Part shown: positions 43,946 to 52,472 of the stretch, in pieces | How the letters are laid out: each line of letters begins with the position of its first letter | Position numbering within the stretch: position 1 is the stretch's first letter | Source: Treponema sp. Marseille-Q4130 | GTDB lineage: Bacteria > Spirochaetota > Spirochaetia > Treponematales > Treponemataceae | Direction: 5' to 3' | Length of the DNA stretch: 64,000 bases | Assembly: GCF_014334325.1 (NCBI RefSeq) | Contig: NZ_JACSET010000001.1 | Location: 155,777-219,776, forward strand | Program-made: the position numbers and the translations under genes | Notes under the pieces: generated by a model | Seen by the model: only the letters and a program-made list of their open reading frames with translations | The model's database searches: none | What the model was told of the DNA's origin: nothing

Positions 43946-45511
43946 ATGTGTATGCAGATTTTTTCGTTTTCTCCGTTCGGGTACGAAGGCGCACTCGTTA
44001 CAGTCGAAGTGGATATCAGGCGCGGCATTCCCGCCGTCGATATCGTCGGGCTTGCGGACGGCGCGGTAAAAGAATCGCGCGAGCGTATGAGAGCTGCCGT
44101 ACAGAATTCCGGCTTCGACTTTCCGCCGGAGCGCGTGCTCGTCAGTTTATCGCCCGCCGATATGCGGAAAGAAGGTGCGGGCTTCGATTTGGCGATCGCG
44201 CTCGCCGTTCTCCAAGCGCGGAGCGGCAAAAATTGTATTTCCGATTCGCCTTCCGTCCTTGTTATGGGCGAACTTGAGCTTTCGGGAAATGTGCGAGGCG
44301 TGCGTGCCGTCCACGCTGCCGCTTCCACTGCCGCTGCTTCGGGTATTTTTAAATGCATCGTACCGCTTTCGAACGCAGACGAAGCGCGCGAAGTGAACGG
44401 CATGAAAGTGTACGGAGCGGCGGCTCTCGAAGATGCATTTTCCGCGCTCGCTTCGGATGAAGTTTTTACAGAGCGCGGCCCTTCACTGCAAAACGCCTTT
44501 GTGCCGGAAAACTGCGTCGAAACGGAGGGCGTGCTTTTTCCGCCCGTTACCGAAGGTTTTGAATTCGCCGATATCGCGGGACAAAGTTTTTTTGTGCGGG
44601 GCTTGCAGATTGCGGCGGCCGGCGGGCACAACCTCATTGCGATCGGCGCTCCCGGCTGCGGCAAAACGATGGCGCTGCAAAAATTTCACGCGCTCATTCC
44701 GCTGCTCGCAGTCGAAGAAGCGCAGCCCGTCACGCGCATCTATTCGATTGCAGGGCTCATGCGCGGAAACGAACCGCTTATCAGGGTTGCTCCGTTTCGT
44801 CAGCCGCATCAAACCGCGACGATCGAAGGCATATGCGGCGGCGGCATACGTTGTATGCCCGGAGAAATATCGCTTGCACATAACGGCGTACTCTTTCTCG
44901 ATGAAGCCGCCGAGTTCCGTTCGTCGGTTTTGCAGATGCTCCGCGTACCGATCGAAAGCGGACGCATCACGCTCGCCCGCGCCGGACGCTCGACGATCTA
45001 TCCCGCGTCGTTTCAGCTGCTCATGGCGGCAAACCCCTGTCCCTGCGGAAACTTCGGATCGAAATCGAAAATCTGCCTGTGCAGCGCCCGCACCGTCGAA
45101 ACTTATTGGAATAAGTTTTCAGCACCTCTTTTAGACCGCATCGATATGCGCGTTTTCGTCGACAATGAAGGAACGGGGCAGGACGCGGCGCGGACGACGA
45201 CTGCCGAATTGCGCATGGAAATCGCCCGTGCGGTAAAGACGCAGCGGAAAAGGCAGGGCAAAAAAAACGCAAAGCTTTTGCCGGAAGAAATTGCGAGATG
45301 CTGTCCGATAAGCGCCGAAGGGCGAAAGGCTCTCGACAACGCGGCGATGCGCTGCGGGTTTTCTCCGCGTGCCGCAGCAAGCTGTATAAAAGTCGCGCGT
45401 ACGATAGCCGATATGGCGGGCTGCCCCGTTATACAGGAAACGCACGTAAAAGAAGCCGTACAATATCGAAAAGCATGTACGGGTTTTTTGCCGGAAAATG
45501 CGGACGGGTAG
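43946..45511 (+). CDS. comM: ComM/YifB-family Mg-chelatase-like AAA+ ATPase
   Basis: 521 aa. N-terminal Lon-like/ChlI domain (VTVEVDIRRGIPAVDIVGLADGAVKESRERMRAAV), then the AAA+ module with Walker A GAPGCGKTMALQ, Walker B GVLFLDEAAEF, and the C-terminal Mg_chelatase_C (SARTVETYWNKFSAPLLDRIDM onward). ComM is a branch-migration helicase for recombining foreign DNA in transformation. Starts at 43946 and 43952 are both possible; GGAG at 43938-43941 fits either. Coding before 43946 is not supported. Confidence 0.88.
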   Translation: MCMQIFSFSPFGYEGALVTVEVDIRRGIPAVDIVGLADGAVKESRERMRAAVQNSGFDFPPERVLVSLSPADMRKEGAGFDLAIALAVLQARSGKNCISDSPSVLVMGELELSGNVRGVRAVHAAASTAAASGIFKCIVPLSNADEAREVNGMKVYGAAALEDAFSALASDEVFTERGPSLQNAFVPENCVETEGVLFPPVTEGFEFADIAGQSFFVRGLQIAAAGGHNLIAIGAPGCGKTMALQKFHALIPLLAVEEAQPVTRIYSIAGLMRGNEPLIRVAPFRQPHQTATIEGICGGGIRCMPGEISLAHNGVLFLDEAAEFRSSVLQMLRVPIESGRITLARAGRSTIYPASFQLLMAANPCPCGNFGSKSKICLCSARTVETYWNKFSAPLLDRIDMRVFVDNEGTGQDAARTTTAELRMEIARAVKTQRKRQGKKNAKLLPEEIARCCPISAEGRKALDNAAMRCGFSPRAAASCIKVARTIADMAGCPVIQETHVKEAVQYRKACTGFLPENADG

Positions 45512-45587
45512 GATACGCTCTTTGCGCGACATCCGGCAATGTACGCGATATGTGCCGGCAGATATTTCGTTAGCATAGTGCAATAAA

Positions 45588-45616
45588 TTGACAAAGCGGT
45601 GTAAAAATGCTAAAAA
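45588..45616 (+). promoter_or_regulatory. Promoter of the DUF438 gene
   Basis: Consensus TTGACA (45588-45593), 17-base spacer, TAAAAA (45611-45616) with TGC before it. GAGG at 45624-45627 then serves the ATG at 45635. Confidence 0.6.
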
Positions 45617-45634
45617 CACGCACGAGGTTATTTT

Positions 45635-47281
45635 ATGGAAAATATGATGCAGTATCTTAAAGATATCGATAAAGAAAAACTGAAAACGGTTTTGGAAATA
45701 AAAGAAGCGTACAACGGCGGGCGGATGAGCCTTGAAGAAGCCAAGCGGATTTTAAAAGAAAAAGTAAAAAAACTTACGCCTGCGGAAATCGCCGTTGCCG
45801 AACAGGAGCTTAAAGAATTCGAAGACGAGGAGTGCCGCAAAGAAAACATTCAAGGTATGCTTGTCCTTTTTGAAGATATCATGGACACATCCCGCCCCGA
45901 TCTGCCGGCCGACCATCCGATCATGTGCTACTACCGCGAAAACGATGCGCTTTTAAAAATCATGCTTGAAATCGAAGATTTGGTTCAATACCCGCTCATC
46001 AAAAATCAATGGCTCGAAATCTACGATAAGCTTGCGCAGTATCGTCTCCACTTTTCCCGCAAGCAAAATCAATTGTATTCCATGCTTGAGCGCAAGGGCT
46101 TCGACCGTCCGACGACGACAATGTGGACGCTCGACGATTTTATCCGCGACGAGATAAAAGACGCGCGCACGCTTTTGGATGAAGGTAAAGACGACGCCTT
46201 CCTCGCGATGCAGCCGACGATCGTCGCCGACGTCCGCGATTTGATTTCCAAAGAAAACACGATTCTGTATCCGACCTCTCTTGCGATGCTCACTCCGGAA
46301 GAATTCGAAGATATGAAAATCGGCGACAGAGAAATCGGTTTTGCGTGGATCGATGTAAACTCAAGTTCCGCAAAAAGCGGAGCGGCCGCTTTTTCGAAGG
46401 GCAGCTGTGCGGATGCGAAAACTGTGTCGGGTGCAGGCGGCGATTTTGCAAGCGACCTTGCAAAGCTTTTACAAAAACACGGTTACGCAGCTTCTTCCGG
46501 TGAAGAGCTCGACGTTACGACGGGACGCTTGACGCTCGATCAAATCAATTTGATCTATAAACACATGCCGGTCGATATTTCCTACGTCGACGAAAATGAA
46601 ATCGTCCGCTTTTATACCGATACCGAACACCGCGTGTTTCCGCGCAGTAAAAACGTTATCGGTCGCGACGTAAAAAATTGTCATCCGAAAGCGAGCGTCC
46701 ACATCGTCGAAGAAATTATTAAAAAATTCAGAAGCGGTGAAGAGAACGAAGCGGAGTTTTGGATAAATAAGCCCGGTCTTTTTATCTATATTACGTATAT
46801 CGCGGTGCGCGATGCCGACGGGCGCTTCCGCGGCATTTTGGAGATGATGCAGGACTGCACCCATATCAGAAGTCTCGAAGGCTCGCAGACGCTTTTGACG
46901 TGGAGCAGCGGTAAAAAAGAAAAAGTCTATGCGGACGACACCGCTTCGGGAAGCAATACAGCGGACGCGGAAAGTTTGCCGAAAAAAGAAAGCGCCGGAG
47001 CAGAAACGGCTGCATCGGAGCATTATTCGGAAAGTGCGAAAGACGCAAAGGTTTTGCCGCTCAAAGGCGAAACGAAGCTTTCGGATATGCTTGCATCCTA
47101 CCCGTGGCTGAAAGCCGAGCTTCCGTCGATCAATCCGGCGTTTAAAATGCTTCAAACGCCGCTCGCCCGCATTATGATCCCCAAAGCGACCGTTTCGATT
47201 ATGAGCGAGCGCAGCCAAATGCCGATGGACGAACTGATCGCGGCGATCGAAGCGAAGATAAAAGCTCACGACGGAAAATAA
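45635..47281 (+). CDS. DUF438, hemerythrin-like, PAS and DUF1858 protein
   Basis: 548 aa cytoplasmic sensor-like protein. Order: DUF438 (about 15-75), a helical hemerythrin-like HHE region (about 88-215; DHPIMCYYRENDALL, QYRLHFSRKQNQLY), a PAS domain (about 300-420; MPVDISYVDENEIVRFYTD, VFPRSKNVIGRD), a low-complexity linker and a C-terminal DUF1858 (LSDMLASYPWLKAELPSINPAF). Family members are thought to sense oxygen, NO or redox state. Some iron-ligand positions look altered (Lys-Gln after the second His), so metal binding is uncertain. Single gene with its own promoter and terminator. Confidence 0.82.
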   Translation: MENMMQYLKDIDKEKLKTVLEIKEAYNGGRMSLEEAKRILKEKVKKLTPAEIAVAEQELKEFEDEECRKENIQGMLVLFEDIMDTSRPDLPADHPIMCYYRENDALLKIMLEIEDLVQYPLIKNQWLEIYDKLAQYRLHFSRKQNQLYSMLERKGFDRPTTTMWTLDDFIRDEIKDARTLLDEGKDDAFLAMQPTIVADVRDLISKENTILYPTSLAMLTPEEFEDMKIGDREIGFAWIDVNSSSAKSGAAAFSKGSCADAKTVSGAGGDFASDLAKLLQKHGYAASSGEELDVTTGRLTLDQINLIYKHMPVDISYVDENEIVRFYTDTEHRVFPRSKNVIGRDVKNCHPKASVHIVEEIIKKFRSGEENEAEFWINKPGLFIYITYIAVRDADGRFRGILEMMQDCTHIRSLEGSQTLLTWSSGKKEKVYADDTASGSNTADAESLPKKESAGAETAASEHYSESAKDAKVLPLKGETKLSDMLASYPWLKAELPSINPAFKMLQTPLARIMIPKATVSIMSERSQMPMDELIAAIEAKIKAHDGK

Positions 47282-47291
47282 ATCGAGCGGA

Positions 47292-47313
47292 GCGGCGCAA
47301 AGCCCGCCTTTTT
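47292..47313 (+). terminator. Terminator of the DUF438 gene
   Basis: GCGG (47292-47295) and CCGC (47304-47307) form a short GC stem followed by TTTTT at 47309-47313, ten bases after the stop. Confidence 0.5.
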
Positions 47314-47314
47314 G

Positions 47315-47336
47315 TTTGCCGGCAAAGAGACTTGAA
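47315..47336. repeat. Duplicated tRNA-Leu 3' end (att-like)
   Basis: These 22 bases are identical to 47726-47747, the acceptor end and T-arm of tRNA-Leu, in the same orientation. Such a copy is what a site-specific integration at a tRNA gene leaves. The 389 bases between the two copies hold no gene. Confidence 0.6.
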
Positions 47337-47347
47337 TCCCTCCGGTC

Positions 47348-47480
47348 GAAGCTGTCCAAAAACTTCAGTTTTTGGACAGCTTCCTTGATTTTATATGCGA
47401 TGTTTAAAATTAAGTCATTATAATACAAAGACTTAATTTTAAACTCGACGGGCTGTCGAAAAAGTAACCGACTTTTGAGA
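47348..47480. repeat. Three large palindromes between the tRNA-derived direct repeats
   Basis: 47348-47364/47367-47383 is a perfect 17-pair inverted repeat with a two-base loop. 47402-47416/47430-47444 has perfect 15-base arms. From about 47449 to 47480 GGGCTGTC pairs with GACAGCCC. A fourth hairpin at 47545-47578 (AAAAACGC/GCGTTTTT) belongs to the family at 43389. The stretch 47282-47727 carries no supported gene. Confidence 0.7.
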
Positions 47481-47727
47481 CAGCCCCTCCCTGCGGGAAC
47501 GCCTCCGCTCGCTTCCGGCGGCATCCTGCTGCCGAAAAGTCGTGAGTCGAAAAACGCCTGCAGCGTTTTTCTTTTATCAATACGCTCATAAATCCTATGC
47601 ACTGCTCGGATTCATGAGCTCTTCTTCGCACCTGCTCAGCGCGAGCTTCCGAGTTCAAGTCTCTGTCTCCGAATGTGCGGCATTTTTATTAATAATTGAT
47701 TTATATGTCGATATGGAATATTTTCTT

Positions 47728-47810
47728 TGCCGGCAAAGAGACTTGAACTCTTACGGCCTTGCGGCCAAGGGATTTTGAGTCCCTCGTGTCTACCATTCCA
47801 CCATGCCGGC
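47728..47810 (-). tRNA. tRNA-Leu (anticodon CAA)
   Basis: 83 nt, folds on the minus strand. Acceptor GCCGGCA/TGCCGGC with discriminator A, D-arm GTGGAATGGTAGACAC, anticodon stem AGGGA/TCCCT with loop CTCAAAA (anticodon CAA), a long variable arm GGCC-GCAA-GGCC as expected for tRNA-Leu, T-arm AAGAG-TTCAAGT-CTCTT. The 3' CCA is not encoded. Its promoter shares a -35 hexamer with recQ. Confidence 0.95.
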
Positions 47811-47822
47811 AGGGTAAATGTC

Positions 47823-47873
47823 AATATACCGCAATAGCGGTATATTTGCAAGTGCGCGGTGAAACGGTATAAT
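47823..47873. promoter_or_regulatory. Divergent tRNA-Leu / recQ promoters sharing one -35 hexamer
   Basis: TTGCAA at 47846-47851 is its own reverse complement. Leftward it sits 17 bases from TATATT (47823-47828), which is 12 bases before the tRNA. Rightward it sits 16 bases from TATAAT (47868-47873), which is seven bases before the recQ ATG. A perfect hairpin ATATACCGC/GCGGTATAT (47824-47832, 47837-47845) covers the leftward spacer. recQ has no ribosome site. Confidence 0.6.
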
Positions 47874-47880
47874 TATTTTT

Positions 47881-49788
47881 ATGATACACAACGCGGGTGC
47901 GGCCGACTTTGTCGGTGCGGAGCCGGAGCGTGTGCTGAAAGCCGTTTTCGGTTACGATTCGTTTCGGCCCTTTCAAAAAGAGATTATCGCATCGGTGCTC
48001 GCCGGAAAGGATACGCTCGCCGTTATGCCGACCGGCGGCGGTAAATCGCTGTGCTGCCAGATACCCGCGCTCATCTTCGACGGGCTGACGATCGTCGTTT
48101 CTCCGCTCATCGCGCTCATGCAGGATCAAGTGTCCGCCCTTGCCGAAAACGGTGTCAGCGCCGTGTTTTTAAACAGCACGCTCGAATGGGACGACTATTG
48201 AAAAGCTTCGGACGATATCCGTTCGGGAAAGATAAAGCTCGTTTACGTTTCACCCGAAGGTCTTGCGACGGAGCGCTTAAAGGATTTGTTTTGTTCCGAC
48301 GGCGTCAAAGTGAGCTGCGTTACGATCGACGAAGCGCACTGTATCAGCGAGTGGGGGCACGATTTCCGTCCCGATTATCTCGAACTTGCTTCCGTGCGGC
48401 ATCTCTTTTCCGATGCCGTGTGCCTTGCGCTGACGGCGACCGCGACGTCTTCCGTGCGAGCCGATATTATTAAAAATCTCGGCATGAAACGATGTCGGAT
48501 TTTTGTCGCGAGCTTTAACCGTGAAAATATTTTTCTCGAAGTGCAGCCCAAGCGGAACGCGCTCGGTCAAGTCGTACATTTTATTAAAAATCATCCGGAT
48601 GAAAGCGGTATCGTCTATTGTTTTTCGAGGCGCGAAGTCGACGATCTTACGCATTCTCTTTGCGATATGGGATTTTCCGCACTGAATTATCATGCGGGAT
48701 TAAGCGACGCCGAGCGCGCATCGCATCAGCAATCGTTTATCCGCGACAAAGCGCTCATCATGGTTGCAACCGTCGCATTCGGTATGGGGATCGATAAGCC
48801 GAATGTACGCTTTGTCATCCATTATTCCGTTCCGAAATCCGTCGAACAATATTATCAGGAGATCGGCAGGGCGGGGCGCGACGGACTTCCTGCTCACGCG
48901 CTGCTCTTATACGGCGCGGAAGACGTACGGAAAGTCCGCTGGTTTTTCGACGAAAGCGCCGACCGTAAAAAATCGGAACGGCTTTTGCAAAGCATGATTT
49001 CTTATGCGTCATCAAAGACATGTCTCCGACGGTTTTTGCTTTCCTACTTCGGCGAAGAAGGTGTAAGTCAGGACGCGTTTTCGTGCTGCAGCGTCTGCGC
49101 AGCCGGAGAGCTTCCGTCGGTCGATGTGACGCTTCCCTCTCAAAAGCTTCTTTCTTGTATTTTGCGTACGCGGGAGCGATTCGGCGCGTCCTACGTCATC
49201 GATGTGCTTACGGGTTCTCGTGCCAAGCGCATTGCGGAAAACGGACACGATTCGATTTCGACGTGGGGTATCGGAAAAGACTTTCCGAAGAGCGATTGGT
49301 TTGCGCTCACAGATGCGCTTGTCGATGCGGGCTATCTTCATAAATCCGAAGACTACCGAGTGCTTTCTCTCTCTCAAAAAGCAAAGCGCGATTTGGCTTC
49401 GCGTGAAAAAATCGAACTGCCGCTTTCTCTCGGAGCTTTCGAAGCGGAAGATGATCGGCTTCCGGTAGTAAAATCCGCAGCATCGCCTTTCGGATCCGCT
49501 TCATTCGATTTTCCGCGCAAAGCTGCAAAAAAATCGCTTCCGTCAAAAATCGTCGATCAAAGCGACGGAGATGCGCTCCGCATCGCGCGGGAACTCAAAG
49601 CGTGGCGCAAAAAAATCGCCGAAAAAGAAAACGTGCCGCCGTACGTCATATTCGGAGACCGGACGATAGCCGACATTGCGGCCAAAAAGCCGGCAAATGA
49701 CGCGGAACTTTCCCATGTATACGGCATCGGTTCGGTAAAAGCCGATCGTTTCGGCAGTGCGATCATACGCATCGTGAAAAATGAGTAA
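47881..49788 (+). pseudogene. recQ: RecQ-family DNA helicase interrupted by an in-frame TGA
   Basis: The frame is open from 47881 to 49788 except for one TGA at 48199-48201 (codon 107). Both sides are well-conserved RecQ: motif 0 (FGYDSFRPFQKEII), Walker A PTGGGKS, then after the stop SPEGLATERL, IDEAHCISEWGHDFRPDY, LTATAT, the motif VI region YYQEIGRAGRDGLPAHALL, the RQC zinc cysteines (CSVC) and a C-terminal HRDC domain. Total 635 residues if read through. The TGA may be a recent nonsense mutation, a sequencing error, or a recoded codon (Trp, Arg or Cys would all be one base away). Without read-through the protein lacks a working helicase domain. Confidence 0.85.
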
Positions 49789-49812
49789 AATCGGCGTATT
49801 TGCTTTTTTTAT

Positions 49813-49841
49813 TTGACAACTGACATACTTCGTGTTACAAT
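49813..49841 (+). promoter_or_regulatory. Promoter of the sugar ABC operon
   Basis: Consensus TTGACA (49813-49818), 17-base spacer, TACAAT (49836-49841). Predicted start near 49848, leader about 80 nt. Confidence 0.75.
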
Positions 49842-49852
49842 TCTTCTGGTTT

Positions 49853-49872
49853 ATACTTACAAAAGTAAGTAT
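49853..49872 (+). promoter_or_regulatory. Palindromic operator of the sugar ABC operon
   Basis: ATACTTAC-AAAA-GTAAGTAT is a perfect inverted repeat just downstream of the predicted start. A protein bound here would block transcription. The SorC-type regulator encoded by the operon itself (53301-54236) is the natural candidate. Confidence 0.6.
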
Positions 49873-49929
49873 TATCGATTTGAAATGTAAATTTTCAAAC
49901 GATAATTAAAAGTTTTTATTGGAGGCGTT

Positions 49930-51186
49930 ATGAAAAAGTTAGTGACAATTGCCCTTGCTTCCGTCGCAGCCTTTGCGGCGTTTGCAACAGGCGGGAGCGA
50001 TTCTGCCGCATCGGGCAAAAAGACCGAAGTGCGCATCATGGTGTGGTCGTCGACGTACGATCAAAAACTCGCTCCGAACAATATCGAAGCGGATTTTGAA
50101 GCGAAATATCCCCAATACGATTTAGTCATCGACAAAATCGATTACAACGATCTCGACAAGCAAACGCTTTTGTCACATTCGACCGGCAACGATTACGACG
50201 TCATCATGGTCAATCACTCTTCGCTTTCTTCTTTTGTAAAAGGCGGTGTCGTCGCTCCCCTCGATAAATATTTAAAAGACGGATCGGTGGATCTTTCGTA
50301 TTTTTCCGAAAGAGCGGTCAAAGCGAGCAGGTTCGGCGGTAAAATGTACGGCATCCCCTTCGATCCGGACTGCCGTATTCTCGCATATAACGTAAAAATC
50401 CTCCGCGAGCTCGGAATGCAGCCTCCGAAAAATACGGACGATATGCTGAAAATCGCAAAGGCCGGTTACAGCAAAGGATATTATGCGATGGCGGGCGGAC
50501 TCAACCGATCGACGTTTTGCGTATACGACCTCGGCGGCTTTATGCTGAACTGGGGTATTCATGTCTACGAACAGGATAAAAACGGCAAATACGTCGCACG
50601 GCTCGGCACTCCCGAAGCAGTCGATTATATGAAGTGGGCGCAGCAGATGTATGCGTGCATGCCGCAAGACGGAAACCTCGACAACACCGTCGCGCGGAGT
50701 ATGTTCGCTCAAGGCAAAGTCGTCATGATGTGGTGGACGCCTTCTCAGATCGCGAGCGTCATTCCGCAATTTGCCGACAGAGCCGATCTCGATTTCGTTC
50801 AGATGCCGGTCGGTCCGAAGGGATACCGTTCATCGGCTATGGGCGGTTATATGTGGGGTATCGGTTCCGGCGCGAAAAATCCTGACGGCGCATGGGCATT
50901 TTTACGCTATGCGCTCCAGCCTGAAGTGCAGGGAAAAATCGCCCGCGGTCTTCCCGCCGATTCGCGCGCTTTCGACTATCCTCCGTTTAATAAACCGGAT
51001 TACACCGTATTCCGCGAACAGCTCGCCAAAGCAGAATATCCGTGTCCGCTCACGTCCGTTTTGCCGAAGGTATTCGAAACGTGGAACAGGCGATACAGCG
51101 AATGTATGATGAAGCTCATCACTCCCGAAGAAGCGTGCAGACTCGGTCAGCAGGAAGTTCAGGCCGTGCTCGATACGATAAAATAA
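49930..51186 (+). CDS. Sugar ABC transporter substrate-binding protein
   Basis: 418 aa. Signal peptide (LVTIALASVAAFAAFATGG) followed by a family 1 extracellular solute-binding fold (VRIMVWSSTYDQKLAPNNIEADF, GKMYGIPFDPDCRILAYN, GGYMWGIGSGAKNPDGAWAFLRYAL). Unlike most treponeme binding proteins it lacks a lipobox Cys: where one would stand the sequence is ATGGSD, so it may be free in the periplasm. GGAGG precedes the ATG. A structured element separates it from the permease genes. Confidence 0.9.
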   Translation: MKKLVTIALASVAAFAAFATGGSDSAASGKKTEVRIMVWSSTYDQKLAPNNIEADFEAKYPQYDLVIDKIDYNDLDKQTLLSHSTGNDYDVIMVNHSSLSSFVKGGVVAPLDKYLKDGSVDLSYFSERAVKASRFGGKMYGIPFDPDCRILAYNVKILRELGMQPPKNTDDMLKIAKAGYSKGYYAMAGGLNRSTFCVYDLGGFMLNWGIHVYEQDKNGKYVARLGTPEAVDYMKWAQQMYACMPQDGNLDNTVARSMFAQGKVVMMWWTPSQIASVIPQFADRADLDFVQMPVGPKGYRSSAMGGYMWGIGSGAKNPDGAWAFLRYALQPEVQGKIARGLPADSRAFDYPPFNKPDYTVFREQLAKAEYPCPLTSVLPKVFETWNRRYSECMMKLITPEEACRLGQQEVQAVLDTIK

Positions 51187-51190
51187 ATTA

Positions 51191-51460
51191 GGTCGAATGT
51201 CGAGTTTCGAAAGTATTTCTAAATAAAGTTATGCTTTCGGCGAGAACTTCGTTCGCTGCGCTCACTACCGAGTTTGCTCTGCAAACTCGCCGTATATGCC
51301 GCGGTCGAGCTTTTAGGGTAGGCTTCCGCAAGCCTAACGCTCGAAACGGCACGCAGCCGGAACCTCGCCTCCGCATGATTTTATTCACTCTCGAAACTCG
51401 CTGTTCAGTTGGTGAACGAAACAGTTGGAAAATTTCGAGTTTTAGAAAACTCGAAATTGA
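51191..51460 (+). repeat. Structured intergenic element, copy 1 (between binding protein and permease)
   Basis: This fills the 395-base gap between the binding-protein and permease genes. Outer stem CGAGTTTCGA (51201-51210) with TCGAAACTCG (51391-51400). Inside: CGAGC/GCTCG around a TAGGCTT-CCGC-AAGCCTA hairpin, a hairpin at 51269-51289 (CGAGTTTGC/GCAAACTCG), and a 40-base core (51330-51369) identical to 63263-63302 in copy 2. It ends with AATTTCGAGTTTT/AAAACTCGAAATT around 51431-51458. No gene lies in it. Confidence 0.8.
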
Positions 51461-51581
51461 ACTTATTAAAATTGTATAGGGTTCCGCCGCGTTTTGACGG
51501 AACCTGCATTTAATTTCAAAATCGATGCCGGTTGAGACGCATTCGGGTCGATCGGCATATCTTTTACAAAGGATTACAAAA

Positions 51582-52472
51582 ATGAAACATAACCGGCTGC
51601 ATAAAATCGTGCCCTATGTGCTCGTCGGGCCGCCGCTGATCATGATAGCGATTTTTCTGTTTTACCCGATGCTGAGAAATATCATTCTCAGTTTTTTTAA
51701 TTACAATTTGAGTGAAATCGATCGACCCTTTGTCGGACTGCAGAATTATTTTGCCATGCTGTACGACAGGCGTTTATGGAATGCGCTCGGAAGAACGGGC
51801 ATTTGGACTGCCGTCAATCTCCTGTTCGCCGTCTTGATCGGCGTCGGTTCCGCGTTTCTCATGTTCAGCGGTTTTAAGGGAAGCGGTGCACTGAAATCGT
51901 TTATTTTGATTCCGTGGATTTTGCCGTCCGTCGTAACGGGCTATATCTTTTCGCTTATGCTGAACGAAGATGCGGGAATCATCACGTGGATTTTGAAAGC
52001 GACCGGTGTCGTCGGACAGCATTTTTCGTTTTTCAGCAGCGGGCCGCTGTCCATGACTGCGGCTATCATGGCGAATATTTGGCGCGCGTTTCCGTTTTTT
52101 ACGCTGATGATTTACGCGAAGCTCTGTACGGTTCCGAACGATCAGCTCGATGCGGCGCAGATCGAAGGAGTGCAGGGTATGAAATTGTTTTGGTACGTGC
52201 TGCTGCCTTTCGTGCGCGATATACTCATATCGTGTATTTTCTTGTGCTTTATTTGGACGTTTAACGCATACGATATTATGAAAGTTATGACAAACGGCGG
52301 GCCGGCGGAAATGACGACGACGATGTCCCTGCTCATTCAGCGCGAAGCCTTTACGTATTTTTCGCTCAGCAACGCGGCTACGATGAGCGTATATATGTTT
52401 TGCGTTATGCTGATCGTCATCGGTATCGGCGTGCTCTTGCGCTTTTTGATCGGAGGTAAAAATTATGACTGA
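51582..52472 (+). CDS. Sugar ABC transporter permease (MalF-like)
   Basis: 296 aa, six predicted membrane helices (VLVGPPLIMIAIFLFYPMLRNIILSFF first). The cytoplasmic EAA loop is present (DAAQIEGVQGMKLFWYVLLPFV), where the ATPase docks. It pairs with the next gene to form the membrane channel for the binding protein at 49930. AAAGGA lies upstream of the ATG at 51582. The first part of the open frame (51525-51581) is leader. Confidence 0.92.
   Translation: MKHNRLHKIVPYVLVGPPLIMIAIFLFYPMLRNIILSFFNYNLSEIDRPFVGLQNYFAMLYDRRLWNALGRTGIWTAVNLLFAVLIGVGSAFLMFSGFKGSGALKSFILIPWILPSVVTGYIFSLMLNEDAGIITWILKATGVVGQHFSFFSSGPLSMTAAIMANIWRAFPFFTLMIYAKLCTVPNDQLDAAQIEGVQGMKLFWYVLLPFVRDILISCIFLCFIWTFNAYDIMKVMTNGGPAEMTTTMSLLIQREAFTYFSLSNAATMSVYMFCVMLIVIGIGVLLRFLIGGKNYD

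Noticed and set aside
47410-47658. 82-aa minus-strand frame between the tRNA-derived repeats
   Set aside because: It runs through palindromes, has no ribosome site and no recognisable product.
48199-48223. Selenocysteine insertion at the recQ TGA
   Set aside because: The hairpin after it is only four pairs, and neither RecQ nor this position is known to use selenocysteine; a nonsense change or error is simpler.
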